This document shows positions 44,290-53,337 of a stretch of DNA of 64,000 nt, one piece after another (positions within the stretch are counted from its first letter, which is position 1; each line of letters begins with the position of its first letter). The DNA is from Nitrospira sp. Lineage in GTDB: Bacteria > Nitrospirota > Nitrospiria > Nitrospirales > Nitrospiraceae. The stretch covers positions 124,001-188,000 of the forward strand of contig CP054184.1 in NCBI GenBank assembly GCA_015709715.1, written 5' to 3'. Made by a program: the position numbers and the translations under genes. The notes under the pieces were generated by a model. That model saw nothing but the letters and a program-made list of their open reading frames with translations. It was not told the origin of the DNA and did not search any database.

Positions 44290-45150
44290 ATGAAGAGCAA
44301 AAGCATCGGCATCCTGACGAAACCCAAGTTTCCGGAAGTAAAGAGCACCGTACAAGCCGTCGTTACTTGGTTGCGATCGCGCAGCATCGACGTGTTGTTG
44401 GATACGACGGCCACGGCCCTCCTCGAAGAACCTGGTGGATATCAGAAGACGCAGTTGGCCGGCAAAGCCGATGTCTTGCTCGTTCTGGGCGGAGACGGCA
44501 CGATGCTGAATGCGGCGCGCCTGGCCGGTGAGCGGGGTATTCCCATTCTAGGCGTGAACATGGGCGGTCTTGGATTTTTGACGGAGGTCATGCTCGAGAA
44601 TCTGTATCCGTCATTGGAGCGGGTATTCGCCAACGACTACGTCCTGGATGAGCGATTGATGTTGAAAACCCATGTGCATCGGCATGGAGAAACCGTAGCA
44701 CGCGGGGTGGTGTTGAACGATGTAGTGATCAGCAAGGGAACCCTCGCCCGCATGATTGAACTGCGTATCGCTATTCAAGGGCAGTTCGTGACCAATCTAC
44801 GTGGAGATGGGTTGATCGTCAGCACCCCGACCGGTTCCACGGCCTATTCTCTGTCGGCGGGAGGCCCCATCATCAATCCGGCGGTGCAGGCGCTGATCCT
44901 GACGCCCATCTGCCCACACACCTTGACGCATCGTCCATTGATCGTTCCCGCCGATGCCCAAATCGAAGTGGTGCTGACGAGCAAAGACGATGGTGCGATG
45001 GCGACGCTCGATGGGCAAGTGGGAGTCGCGATGACCCAAGGGGACACGGTTGAAATCAAGGCGTCGGAGTACCTGACCAGATTGATCCGCTTTCCCGAAA
45101 GCAGTTACTACGAAGTGCTGCGGGAAAAACTGAAATGGGGGGACGGGTAA
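44290..45150 (+). CDS. nadK: NAD kinase
   Basis: 286 residues; makes NADP. GGDGTMLNAARLAG is the first conserved motif, then LGVNMGGLGFLTEV, NDVVISKGTLARM, and GDGLIVSTPTGSTAYSLSAGGPI. All four are characteristic of the family. ATG 44290 is placed at the first codon of the conserved KSKSIGILTKP; an upstream frame extension is unlikely. It is divergent from clpC. Confidence 0.94.
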   Translation: MKSKSIGILTKPKFPEVKSTVQAVVTWLRSRSIDVLLDTTATALLEEPGGYQKTQLAGKADVLLVLGGDGTMLNAARLAGERGIPILGVNMGGLGFLTEVMLENLYPSLERVFANDYVLDERLMLKTHVHRHGETVARGVVLNDVVISKGTLARMIELRIAIQGQFVTNLRGDGLIVSTPTGSTAYSLSAGGPIINPAVQALILTPICPHTLTHRPLIVPADAQIEVVLTSKDDGAMATLDGQVGVAMTQGDTVEIKASEYLTRLIRFPESSYYEVLREKLKWGDG

Positions 45151-45166
45151 GTGGAAGGGAGCGCGG

Positions 45167-46540
45167 TTATCCGCGCCCCCGCTCGATATGGGCCAGCATT
45201 TCGGCGTTCGACGAGAATTTGAACTCCCCGATGGCATCAGGCGATGCGGCATTGGCCTTCTCTGCCGCCTCCAGAATCTTGAGCCCTTCCAGATCCACCG
45301 GCTGACTTTTTCGCTCTCTCAAAATCGTGTGCAACCTGCCGATGACGGCATCGATGGCAGAGTCGGACATCGGAGCTTTGCCGGCGAGATAACGGCTGAT
45401 GATCTCCGCGCACCAATCTCCATCCCGTTTGGCAATGCCCACCAACCCTTCGCTTGCCTTCCGTGCCCAGCCGGCCAGGAAGACGCCGTCGACGATCTGC
45501 CCGGTTTTTTCGTCATAGGCTTGGAAGAATGCATCATCGGGGTCATTGCCGGTCTTGTTCGGATTCGTCACGAAGACCCCGTTCTTATAGGGAAGGCCGA
45601 CCGTTTCATCGACCTTGTCGCCCACGGCAAACACGACGCTATCGACGGGGAACTCATACAACTGCTTCAACCCAACCGCCGCCGTATCATCACCTTTCGG
45701 CTCCAGCTTGTTTTCTTCCATTTCCAAGGCGCGCACTCGATTATCGGCGTCGACCAAGACCCGCTTCGGGGAGGCCAGAAATCGGAACCCCATTTTGGAA
45801 GGGCTCCCCGTCGCCTCACACTTCGTAAACTCGGCGGTCATCGAGGCCAAGACTTCATCCGCATTTTGTCCCACTGCGGCCAGACGATCCTTGATCCGGG
45901 CAAACTCCTTCGCGATGCCTTCCATGTCCATGTTGGCACAGACGGCACGGATTTCCTTCGGGTTGTATTTTCGCTCCACCGGTCCACGACGGGCGATGGC
46001 CGTGACGCGTTCGACCTTCTTGTACCGGATCAGCCAATGCGCGATATCGACCATGACGTCGCCGACACCGATGACCGCCACATGTTTGCCCATGTCGAAC
46101 GGACGGTCGCCAAAACCCGGCAGTCGGTTAAAGTGGTACACTACATCCTTCGCGTGGAACACGCCTTTCGCGGAATCTCCCTCGACGCCGATGGCTTTTG
46201 TGCCCTGCGCCCCGATCGAGAAGGCGATGGCGCTCGCCCCGAGCCCGCGCAGGTCTTCCACCGACAGGTCTTTCCCCTGCCCGACCGAGACATTGCCGAG
46301 ATACCGCACGTTGGGTTGCTCGAGCATTTCCCAATATTGCTTCTTCAAGCCGCCGCGGAGTTTGAGCTTGCTGGGGAAAATGCCATACTCGGCCAACCCG
46401 CCGAATTTGATATCGCGATTGAGAATGATGACTTCATGGCCGGCGTCGGCCATGTTCTTCGCCAATGCCATTCCCGCGGGGCCTGCCCCGACCACGATGA
46501 CGACATGTCGATTTGTTCCGGAACCCGTTGCGCTCATCAT
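45167..46540 (-). CDS. fprA: FAD-dependent ferredoxin-NADP reductase (FprA/adrenodoxin reductase type)
   Basis: 457 residues. FAD Rossmann VVIVVGAGPAGMALAKNMADAGHEVIIL near 12-39 (shown in part), then the NADP Rossmann HVAVIGVGDVMVDIAHWL, and the C-terminal FLAGWARKASEGLVGIAKRDG, typical of adrenodoxin-reductase-like enzymes. It moves electrons between ferredoxin and NADP(H), a need of cells that use reduced ferredoxin, e.g. for the reductive TCA cycle. The symbol is given for family, not proven orthology. Two ATG codons (46540, 46537) compete as start. Confidence 0.85.
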   Translation of the reverse strand: MMSATGSGTNRHVVIVVGAGPAGMALAKNMADAGHEVIILNRDIKFGGLAEYGIFPSKLKLRGGLKKQYWEMLEQPNVRYLGNVSVGQGKDLSVEDLRGLGASAIAFSIGAQGTKAIGVEGDSAKGVFHAKDVVYHFNRLPGFGDRPFDMGKHVAVIGVGDVMVDIAHWLIRYKKVERVTAIARRGPVERKYNPKEIRAVCANMDMEGIAKEFARIKDRLAAVGQNADEVLASMTAEFTKCEATGSPSKMGFRFLASPKRVLVDADNRVRALEMEENKLEPKGDDTAAVGLKQLYEFPVDSVVFAVGDKVDETVGLPYKNGVFVTNPNKTGNDPDDAFFQAYDEKTGQIVDGVFLAGWARKASEGLVGIAKRDGDWCAEIISRYLAGKAPMSDSAIDAVIGRLHTILRERKSQPVDLEGLKILEAAEKANAASPDAIGEFKFSSNAEMLAHIERGRG

Positions 46541-46568
46541 GTACCCTTTATCTGAATAATAAGCGTAA

Positions 46569-46581
46569 GCCGTCAGACGGC
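46569..46581. other. Small perfect palindrome between fumC and fprA
   Basis: GCCGT-CAG-ACGGC is a perfect inverted repeat. It lies 29 bases upstream of the fprA start, beside a TTGACA (minus strand, 46592-46587). It could be an operator over the fprA promoter or a weak terminator for fumC. No convincing -10 box at normal spacing. Confidence 0.35.
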
Positions 46582-46656
46582 GGAATTGTCAAAATTTTGC
46601 GCACGTTAGCATAGGGGTCATCAGACTGTCAAAAGCCGAGGTGGTCTTCAACGCCC

Positions 46657-48123
46657 TCAGCCTCCGGCGCTGCCCACAGGTCCGCCCGCTTCGGTCATCC
46701 GCCAAGGATCCAGCAGCTGACTAAGTCGCTTCTCCGGCAGCACGTTCTGTTCGCGCGCGACTTCCCGGACGGTCTTCCCGGTCTTATAGGCATCCTTGGC
46801 CAATTTCGCCGCGGCCTCATATCCAATGACAGGGGCGAGGGCGGTACACATGGCGAGGCTCTGTTCGATCAAACTCCGACAGCGCTCCTCGTTCGCCTTG
46901 ATTCCTTCGATACATTTGGCGGCAAAGTTGGTCGACGCGGTCGCGAGCAGCTCGATCGATTGCAGGAGGTTGTAAGCCATGACCGGCAGCATCACGATCA
47001 ATTCGAAATTCGCCGCCTGGCCGCCGACCGTGATCGTGACATCGTTGCCGATCACTTGGGCGCAGACCATGGTGACAGATTCCGCGATGACCGGGTTGAC
47101 CTTCCCGGGCATAATGGACGATCCCGGCTGCGTTTCCGGCAGGTTGATCTCGCCGAGCCCGCACCGTGGGCCTGAACCCAGCCAGCGGATGTCGTTCGCA
47201 ATCTTCATCAGACTTACGGCGACGGTGCGCAGGGCTCCGCTGGCCTCGACCAGGGAATCTTGCGCAGACTGTCCCTCGAAATGGTTGACCGCTTCCCGGA
47301 AACGGCAGCCGGTTTCCTTCGAGATGATGGCCATGACCTTGCCGGCGAATTTCGGATGGCAATTGAGCCCGGTGCCGACGGCCGTTCCGCCGAGCGCCAC
47401 CTCGCTAAGAGCTTCCTGCGCCCGCTTCACCCGCTCGACGCCCAACTCAATCTGTCGGGCGTAGCCACTGAACTCCTGTCCCAAACGAACCGGGGTCGCA
47501 TCCTGCAAGTGGGTGCGGCCGATTTTCACCACCTTGTCGAACTCGCGCGCTTTCGCCTTGAGCGCCTTGTGGAGCCGCGCCAAAGCCGGCAACAGTTCCT
47601 TCTGCATGGTTTCGGAAGCTGCAACGTGGATTGCCGTGGGAATGACGTCGTTGCTGGATTGTCCCAGATTGACGTGGTCGTTAGGGTGAACCAACTTGCT
47701 CCCCCTCGCCCCACCCAGAAGCTCCGTCGCACGGTTGGAAATGACCTCGTTGGTGTTCATGTTCGTGGAGGTGCCGGAGCCGGTTTGAAAAATATCCACA
47801 GGAAACTCGGCGTCCAACGTCCCCTCCACCACTTCGGCCGCGGCACGGATGATGGCCTCCGCCGGCTTTTTGTCGAGAAGTTTGAGCGAATGGTTGACCG
47901 ACGCCGCGGCGCGCTTGATCAAGCCCATGGCTCGGATCATAGACCGTGGGATGCGGAGCGGACTGATAGGGAAATTTTCAATGGCGCGAGCCGTCTGCAC
48001 TCCATAGTAGGCGTTAGCTGGAACCGGCAACTCCCCCATCGTGTCGCGTTCCATGCGAGTGTGCATCGTCAAGGGCGGAGGGGGAGCGAAGGTGGTACCG
48101 GAGTTGCGCGAAGTCTTCTTCAT
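46657..48123 (-). CDS. fumC: Class II fumarase
   Basis: 488 residues; interconverts fumarate and malate. The signature GSSIMPGKVNP is present, as is FQTGSGTSTNMNTNEVISNR, HPNDHVNLGQSSNDVIPTA, and IGRTHLQDATPVRLGQEF. The start ATG 48123 has GAGGAG eight bases upstream; the first 25 residues before the conserved RMERDTMGELPVPA are non-conserved, so ATG of MERDT may be an alternative. Together with citrate synthase, FprA and malic enzyme nearby it points to an oxidative or reductive TCA cycle. Confidence 0.94.
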   Translation of the reverse strand: MKKTSRNSGTTFAPPPPLTMHTRMERDTMGELPVPANAYYGVQTARAIENFPISPLRIPRSMIRAMGLIKRAAASVNHSLKLLDKKPAEAIIRAAAEVVEGTLDAEFPVDIFQTGSGTSTNMNTNEVISNRATELLGGARGSKLVHPNDHVNLGQSSNDVIPTAIHVAASETMQKELLPALARLHKALKAKAREFDKVVKIGRTHLQDATPVRLGQEFSGYARQIELGVERVKRAQEALSEVALGGTAVGTGLNCHPKFAGKVMAIISKETGCRFREAVNHFEGQSAQDSLVEASGALRTVAVSLMKIANDIRWLGSGPRCGLGEINLPETQPGSSIMPGKVNPVIAESVTMVCAQVIGNDVTITVGGQAANFELIVMLPVMAYNLLQSIELLATASTNFAAKCIEGIKANEERCRSLIEQSLAMCTALAPVIGYEAAAKLAKDAYKTGKTVREVAREQNVLPEKRLSQLLDPWRMTEAGGPVGSAGG

Positions 48124-48298
48124 CGTCGGATCTCCTCGAAAGGTATCAGTTGACGTCCTGGAGCCGCGCATCTTAAACGGTCGCCCTGCGCGAGTACAAG
48201 CAACAGGATGTGAGAACGAAGGAGGCCGGGGGCTCGGCGAAGCCGAGGTGTTCGTGGATGGGGATATTCTAAAGGGGGCTGAGGTGGGGATGAGATGC

Positions 48299-48323
48299 AA
48301 AGGCCCGCCGGAGGCGGGCCTTT
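48299..48323 (-). terminator. Hairpin after hsp20
   Basis: AAAGGCCCGCC-GGA-GGCGGGCCTTT is a perfect 11-base stem with a 3-base loop, ending in TTT on either strand. It lies 37 bases after the hsp20 stop (48360) and upstream of fumC, so it most likely terminates hsp20. Confidence 0.75.
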
Positions 48324-48359
48324 GGTCGCATCCATTCGCTGACCGCCGACGTGAGCTGC

Positions 48360-48812
48360 TTATGCGATCTTCACGTCGATCTGTTTCGGCTTGGCTTTCT
48401 CCGACTTTGGAAGGTGGAGATGCAACACACCGTCTGCATACTCCGCCCGCACCTTGGCTTCATCGACGGTGTCGGGAAGGGTGAAACTCCGTACGAAGCG
48501 GCCGTACGACCGTTCGATCCGATGATACTTCTTGCCCTTCTCTTCCTTCTCCTGCTTCCGCTCGCCCTGAATCGTCAGCACCCCGTCCTCGACGGTCACC
48601 TTGACGTCTTCCTTCTTGACCTCGGGAAGCTCGGCCTTGATGGCGTATTCGGATTCGGTTTCACTGATATCGACCGTCGGCGTCCAATCGGCCACCGTCA
48701 TGACTTCCTTGCCTACGCCACCTCCGGCGGCCGTGGGACGGGCAATCATACGATTGAGCCGATCGGACATCTCTTCCAGTTCCCGGAACGGATCCCATTT
48801 CACGATAGCCAT
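48360..48812 (-). CDS. Small heat-shock protein, Hsp20/alpha-crystallin family
   Basis: 150 residues. ATG 48812 (MAIVKWDPFRELEEM) has a GGAGGTT site. The alpha-crystallin domain runs from about TPTVDISETESEYAIKAELP through GVLTIQGERKQEK, ending near EYADGVLHLHLPK; the C-terminal I-x-I-like DVKIA follows. It prevents aggregation of denatured proteins. Its own terminator follows. Stands alone. Confidence 0.93.
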   Translation of the reverse strand: MAIVKWDPFRELEEMSDRLNRMIARPTAAGGGVGKEVMTVADWTPTVDISETESEYAIKAELPEVKKEDVKVTVEDGVLTIQGERKQEKEEKGKKYHRIERSYGRFVRSFTLPDTVDEAKVRAEYADGVLHLHLPKSEKAKPKQIDVKIA

Positions 48813-49009
48813 GGTTGAACCTCCTTGTGATGGCTCTGTGCCCTGTTCTATTGCAGGCGCCACATTCACTATGTGGGAGGTAATCTCCGGTGGTTTGAAG
48901 TCAAGTGCCGAGGATTGGAGAACAATGATGCGGAGGAAGGGCGCCGGGGGCTTGACATTCGCGCCCCCGGCATTATTTAGTAACGCCTTTCATTGATCAC
49001 GAGGATGCC

Positions 49010-49099
49010 ATGTTGGAATTCATCTCATACGCCTTGCTCGGGGCCATCATGTTTGCCGCATCGTTGGCCGTGTGGGTGTTCATCGGTCGCACCGAATAG
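49010..49099 (+). CDS. 29-residue single-helix membrane peptide, unknown
   Basis: An ATG at 49010 opens MLEFISYALLGAIMF then AASLAVWVFIGRTE, a single strongly hydrophobic helix with polar ends. CACGAGG lies about five bases upstream. Its stop falls 10 bases before the end of citrate synthase on the opposite strand. It resembles small subunits of membrane oxidase complexes in size and shape, but no such complex is nearby and no match is claimed. Confidence 0.4.
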   Translation: MLEFISYALLGAIMFAASLAVWVFIGRTE

Positions 49100-49108
49100 C
49101 CACCGGCG

Positions 49109-50242
49109 TCAGCGACGTTCGATCGGCACATAGGGTCGGTTGTGTTCTCCCGAATAAATTTGGTCCGGGCGATACAGCTTATTTTCCCGTAGTTGTTCCA
49201 GCCAGTGCGCCAGCCACCCGCTCACTCTTGCCATCGCGAAGAGTGGAGTAAACAAATCCACCGCGATACCCATCTTGTCGTAAATGATGCCGGAGTAGAA
49301 GTCGACGTTCGGGTGGATCCCTTTCCCCTGCAACCGTTCCGCGGCCACCTGTTCGACTGCGATCGCTACCTCATACAGCGGCGAGGTTCCGCAGACATTG
49401 AAGAGCCGGATACAGAGTTCCTGGAGCACTGTCGCGCGGGGATCCTTGACCTTGTAGACGCGGTGGCCGAATCCCATCAATTTTTGTTTTCCCTCGAGTC
49501 GTGATTCCACCGCCGCCTTGGCCTGAGCGGCGCTGCCGATCTCGCGGAGCATCATGACGACTTCTTCGTTCGCGCCGCCGTGCAACGGCCCCTTCAAGGC
49601 ACCGATCGATGAAGCCACGACGGTATAGGGGTCGGCGAGGGTTGAAGCCGTCACCATGCCGGCGAAGGTCGAGGCGTTCATGGTGTGTTCGGCATGGAGA
49701 ATCAGACAATCGTCGAAGACTTCGCTCCAGAGGGGATGCGGCACGGTTTCGGTCAACATGTACAGGAAGTTGTCTGCGAAGGGGAGATCATCGCGGGGGG
49801 GGATGTATTCGTCCCCGCGCCGGAGCCGAGACCAGGCCGCGACGATGGTCGGCAGTTTGGCGATGAGGCGCACCGCCGACCAGTAGTTATTCTCGACATC
49901 CTTGACGTTGCGCCCCGGATAGAACATGCCCAGTGCCGCCACGGCAGCCTGGAGAGCATCCATGGGGTGGCCATGTTCTGGCAGGCATTTCAGAAGGTCT
50001 ACAATGCGGAACTTGATCCGCCGGTGATGGGTCACATCCTCCACCCACCGGGCCAGTTCGGCCTTGGTGGGCAGTCGACCGAACAGCAGCAGGTAGCTGG
50101 TTTCGAGAAACGAGGATTGTTGGCAGAGTTCCTCGACACGGATTCCTCGATATTCGAGCACCCCGCGTGCGCCGTCGACATCGCTGATGGCCGATTTTGC
50201 GGCGGGAACTCCGGCAAGGCCCGGCATGAAATCATGCGGCAT
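49109..50242 (-). CDS. gltA: Citrate synthase
   Basis: 377 residues, a short type II-like citrate synthase lacking an N-terminal extension. Catalytic residues appear in order: His in ILHAEHTMNAS, His in GPLHGGANEEV, Asp in NVDFYSGIIYDKMG; GFGHRVYKVKDPRA is the oxaloacetate-binding segment. It makes citrate from acetyl-CoA and oxaloacetate; 2-methylcitrate activity cannot be excluded. ATG 50242 with GAGGAG upstream is preferred. Confidence 0.92.
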   Translation of the reverse strand: MPHDFMPGLAGVPAAKSAISDVDGARGVLEYRGIRVEELCQQSSFLETSYLLLFGRLPTKAELARWVEDVTHHRRIKFRIVDLLKCLPEHGHPMDALQAAVAALGMFYPGRNVKDVENNYWSAVRLIAKLPTIVAAWSRLRRGDEYIPPRDDLPFADNFLYMLTETVPHPLWSEVFDDCLILHAEHTMNASTFAGMVTASTLADPYTVVASSIGALKGPLHGGANEEVVMMLREIGSAAQAKAAVESRLEGKQKLMGFGHRVYKVKDPRATVLQELCIRLFNVCGTSPLYEVAIAVEQVAAERLQGKGIHPNVDFYSGIIYDKMGIAVDLFTPLFAMARVSGWLAHWLEQLRENKLYRPDQIYSGEHNRPYVPIERR

Positions 50243-50420
50243 AGGTTGGATCTCCTCTGTGCGTAGGTCCGCGGTTCGACGCACGACGCGCATGGCGTCA
50301 TGCGAGCAGTTGCGGACAGCTTATCATGATCGGGACCATCGGCTCAGCCTTCCCTTGAATTGAATTCCTTCGGTTGGCATACTGAGCCACACGGGAGCGG
50401 TGAGCGGCCTCGAGGGTATG

Positions 50421-50630
50421 ATGAATGGATTGGTGCGGGCCATCCTGATCGGCGGATTAATTGTCTTGGGCGTCGGGTTGGCGATCCTATGGCGCGAGGA
50501 CCGGCCCCCTCCCCCGTCGGAATCGGCTTTCGCTCCGATTCCTGGAGCCGTGCCGGCAGGACGGAGCACACTGAGCCATGGAGGGTCGGATGCACAGCCT
50601 CCATCCGGAGCGTATCGAGGTACCCAGTGA
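50421..50630 (+). CDS. Small membrane protein with Pro-rich tail
   Basis: About 69 residues from ATG 50421. One hydrophobic helix near the N-terminus (LVRAILIGGLIVLGVGLAIL) and a Pro/Ser/Gly-rich tail. GAGGGT precedes it; ATG 50418 and GTG 50400 are alternatives. Its stop overlaps the next start (GTGA), so the two are coupled. Unknown function. Confidence 0.55.
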   Translation: MNGLVRAILIGGLIVLGVGLAILWREDRPPPPSESAFAPIPGAVPAGRSTLSHGGSDAQPPSGAYRGTQ

Positions 50631-51010
50631 AACTCTTCTCATGGTTGATGTTGACCCTCTCGATCGCTTGTGTGTGGGGAGCAGTCGCGGCGGCCGAGGA
50701 AGAATTGACGGTGTTCGCTGTCGTGAGCGAGGCTCCCAAAGACAGACAACGGGTGGCGGCAAAGGGGCTCGTGGATGGAGTCGTGTCCGATATCAAGCTA
50801 TTGCCGGTCGATACGGTTGCCGGGAATCCCGTCTGGCGCATGCTCGAAATTTGTCACGCACTCAAGCTGGAAGGGTTTCGATCGGGAGAGGGCTTCAGAG
50901 TGACCTCGGCCCGTGTGCTCGATGCCAGCATGTTGCCGATGGCTCTCCAGGGGTATGCGGGAGACTGCTTGATTAAAAAGGCGGTCGAGGTCGCTCCGCT
51001 GGTGGATTGA
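50627..51010 (+). CDS. Secreted protein, unknown (127 aa)
   Basis: GTG 50627 has GAGG six bases upstream. Signal peptide FSWLMLTLSIACVWGAVAAA; mature part EEELTVFAVVSEAPKDRQRV continues with a mostly helical domain containing two Cys (ICHALKL and DCLIKKA) that may form a disulfide. Likely periplasmic. Translationally coupled to the small membrane protein before it. No family recognised. Confidence 0.6.
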   Translation: MKLFSWLMLTLSIACVWGAVAAAEEELTVFAVVSEAPKDRQRVAAKGLVDGVVSDIKLLPVDTVAGNPVWRMLEICHALKLEGFRSGEGFRVTSARVLDASMLPMALQGYAGDCLIKKAVEVAPLVD

Positions 51011-51049
51011 TCGAGGCTTGTGCGGCAGAGTAGCTTTGTGGAGGCAGGG

Positions 51050-51427
51050 TTATGGGCGACAGGCCGGGCAGACCATCGGTTCTTCCTCGGCCTCACATTC
51101 ATCCGCCGTCAACGGAAAGTATTGTTCACAGTCCCGGCAGGTGCGGATCTCAAAATAGGCGACGCCTTGTGCGTCGATGTCGGTGGGGAGCAGCAGTTCG
51201 ATCGGATCATAACCGAGCCGGACCTCGTCTTTAAAACGGATGATCGCCAGCCGGTCATTAAACACTTCGAACGTCGCCTCCTTCCCTTTTCGGTCCAAGC
51301 GATGCCCGACGACAAACACCGGCTGCCCCTTGCGTTTCGTGCGCAAATCCTTCAACGTGCGCTGGTTGTCCGTTGCGCAGGAGAATTTGCCGATCTGGTC
51401 GCTGGTGTCGGTACCGAATAGGGGCAT
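51050..51427 (-). CDS. Zinc-ribbon protein, unknown (125 aa)
   Basis: From ATG 51427. The C-terminus has CRDCEQ and CPACRP, two C-x2-C knuckles that would bind one zinc. The middle contains a beta-rich stretch (GQPVFVVGHRLDRKGKEATF, IDAQGVAYFEI). No signal peptide. Function unknown; convergent with the secreted-protein gene before it. Confidence 0.6.
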   Translation of the reverse strand: MPLFGTDTSDQIGKFSCATDNQRTLKDLRTKRKGQPVFVVGHRLDRKGKEATFEVFNDRLAIIRFKDEVRLGYDPIELLLPTDIDAQGVAYFEIRTCRDCEQYFPLTADECEAEEEPMVCPACRP

Positions 51428-51524
51428 AGCCGTGATCGTTGTGAAGATGTTCAGACGTGTGGTGTAGCACAGGTCAAAAAATTGCGTCAAGAGAACGATG
51501 GGGAAAGGACGAGAAGGTGATGAG

Positions 51525-51875
51525 ATGGCCGAGATGACGATTTACCAGAAGCCGACCTGTTCGACCTGCCGGGAAGCCGTCCGGCTGGCGCGGGAGAGCG
51601 GGCAGCCGTTCAAGGCGGTCAATTATTACGAAGAGCGGTTCACGAAGACTCGTCTCAAGGCGTTGCTCAAGAAAGCCGGTCTGACGCCGCGCGACGTGCT
51701 GCGGGCGAAGGAGGATCTCTACAAATCGCTCAAGTTGGCCGATCCCACACTGTCGGACGACAGACTGCTCGATGTGATGGTCGAACACCCCGATCTGATT
51801 CAACGGCCCCTGGTCGAGAAAGGCGACCGCGCCATACTGGCGCGACCTGCCGACACGATCACCGAATTGCTCTGA
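51525..51875 (+). CDS. ArsC/Spx-family thioredoxin-like protein
   Basis: 116 residues. N-terminus MTIYQKPTCSTCREAV carries the single redox C-x2-C pair of ArsC/YffB/Spx proteins, and EDLYKSLKLADPTLSDDRLLD and RPLVEKGDRAILARPAD match the family's second half. The second catalytic Cys and Arg of true arsenate reductases are not clearly placed, so arsenate reduction is uncertain. No ars operon near by. ATG 51525 is chosen. Confidence 0.8.
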   Translation: MAEMTIYQKPTCSTCREAVRLARESGQPFKAVNYYEERFTKTRLKALLKKAGLTPRDVLRAKEDLYKSLKLADPTLSDDRLLDVMVEHPDLIQRPLVEKGDRAILARPADTITELL

Positions 51876-51891
51876 AGGGAGGGTGCGGTCG

Positions 51892-52101
51892 ATGAATGCC
51901 TTTAGTGCGGCGGATCGTGTGTCGCTCCTGGGGCGGATCCTGGAGCGGCTCAATTTGCGGTTTCCGTCCCTGTTCCTGCTGTTTGCGCTCTTGACCTTGG
52001 CGGATCTGATCGTGCCCGATGTGATTCCCCTCGCGGATGAAATCGGCCTGGCGCTGCTCACGCTCTTGTTGGGCTTGTGGAAAGACCGTACCCGCCGCTA
52101 G
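51892..52101 (+). CDS. Small membrane protein, unknown (69 aa)
   Basis: Begins at ATG 51892, 16 bases after the ArsC-like stop, with GAAGGGAGGG upstream. Two hydrophobic helices (SLFLLFALLTLADLIV and LALLTLLLGLW). No family claim. Probably co-transcribed with the ArsC-like gene. Confidence 0.55.
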   Translation: MNAFSAADRVSLLGRILERLNLRFPSLFLLFALLTLADLIVPDVIPLADEIGLALLTLLLGLWKDRTRR

Positions 52102-52130
52102 CGGTAGGATGAGGGGAGAGAAGGGCTCGA

Positions 52131-53333
52131 TTATTGGTCGAGGTGCCCGAAGCGCAGTTTGCCAGCAGTCGGATCGATCCAGACCTTCAGGCATCCAGAG
52201 AGGACGCTGAGTAGCGTTTCCCCCACCAACTGTCGCCGCCACCCTCGCAAGACCGGAATATCCAGTCCATCGGGCGAGGCTCCACGCTCGATCAGTTCCT
52301 GCAGGTCACCGGTAGTCGCGATCAAGGTGGGCGCGATGTTCTCAATCGATGCGCGCGACTTGAGCACGGCCTGCAGCAATTCCAGCATGCCGGTCGATTC
52401 CGGATCGGGTTTGCGGTCGCGCGGCACCTGCGGCCATTCCGACGGGGGTTTCGAAAGGGCCTGCTGGATGGTCGAGAGCACGGCCTGACCGTTGCGTTCG
52501 ATGTCCGACGAATACATGCCCCGCATGCTGCGGAGTTGGTCCACCGTACAGGGTGTTTGTCGAGCCAACTGAATCAAGACTTCGTCCCGGAGCACCCGGC
52601 CGCGAGGAACATTCCGTCGCCGCGCCTCCCCTTCCCGCCACGCCGCCAGGTCTCGAAGCACGCCGGCGGCGCGAGGCTTCAGACTATCCCATCCACGAAT
52701 TCGCTGGTAGCGCTCTTGAGGGTCTCTGGCTTGCGCGCCGAGCGACAGCTCCAGACGGCAAAACTCTTCACCCACCCAGTCTGCACGGCCCATGGATGAC
52801 AATCTCTGCAGCAGGTGGCGATGGATCGGAAGCAAGAACGTCACATCGTCCAATGCATACGTCAGTTGGTCGCGCGTCAAGGGCCGCTGACTCCAATTGG
52901 TGAAGGTGTGGGCCTTGTCGAGCTTCACACCCTGCACGCGCTGCACCAAATTGGCGTAGGCCGTCTGGGCACCGTAGCCGACCAAGGCAGCCGCAATCTG
53001 CGTATCGAAGAACGGCTTGGGTAAGCGCCCGGCGTGGTGCGCGAACAGCTCCAGGTCCTGTCTCCCCGCGTGCAGGACTTTTTCGATACTCTCATCGCAC
53101 AGAATATCCCACAATCGTCCGATCAGGCTGCTCTCGCGCACAGCGGGAAAGTCGATGACGGCAGCCACGCCGTCGGCCGCTACCTGAATCAGCTCCAGCT
53201 GCGGGACGAAGTGGTCCTCACCCATGAATTCGGTGTCGATCGCGATGATCGAACTGCCGGCCAGCCGATCACAGAGCGTATCGAGGGTCTCCTCGGACGT
53301 GATGAATGTCTGTTCCGGCGGGAAGGTCGACAT
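52131..53333 (-). CDS. rnd: Ribonuclease D
   Basis: 400 residues. The DEDD exonuclease residues are in IIAIDTEF (Asp-Glu), VLHAGRQDLELF (Asp) and TYALDDVTFL (Tyr-x3-Asp), followed by two HRDC-like helical regions (REGEARRRNVPRGRVLRDE, and another near the C-terminus). RNase D trims tRNA 3' ends. Stop codon 52131. It is four bases from the J-domain gene upstream. Confidence 0.9.
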   Translation of the reverse strand: MSTFPPEQTFITSEETLDTLCDRLAGSSIIAIDTEFMGEDHFVPQLELIQVAADGVAAVIDFPAVRESSLIGRLWDILCDESIEKVLHAGRQDLELFAHHAGRLPKPFFDTQIAAALVGYGAQTAYANLVQRVQGVKLDKAHTFTNWSQRPLTRDQLTYALDDVTFLLPIHRHLLQRLSSMGRADWVGEEFCRLELSLGAQARDPQERYQRIRGWDSLKPRAAGVLRDLAAWREGEARRRNVPRGRVLRDEVLIQLARQTPCTVDQLRSMRGMYSSDIERNGQAVLSTIQQALSKPPSEWPQVPRDRKPDPESTGMLELLQAVLKSRASIENIAPTLIATTGDLQELIERGASPDGLDIPVLRGWRRQLVGETLLSVLSGCLKVWIDPTAGKLRFGHLDQ

Positions 53334-53337
53334 AGGC

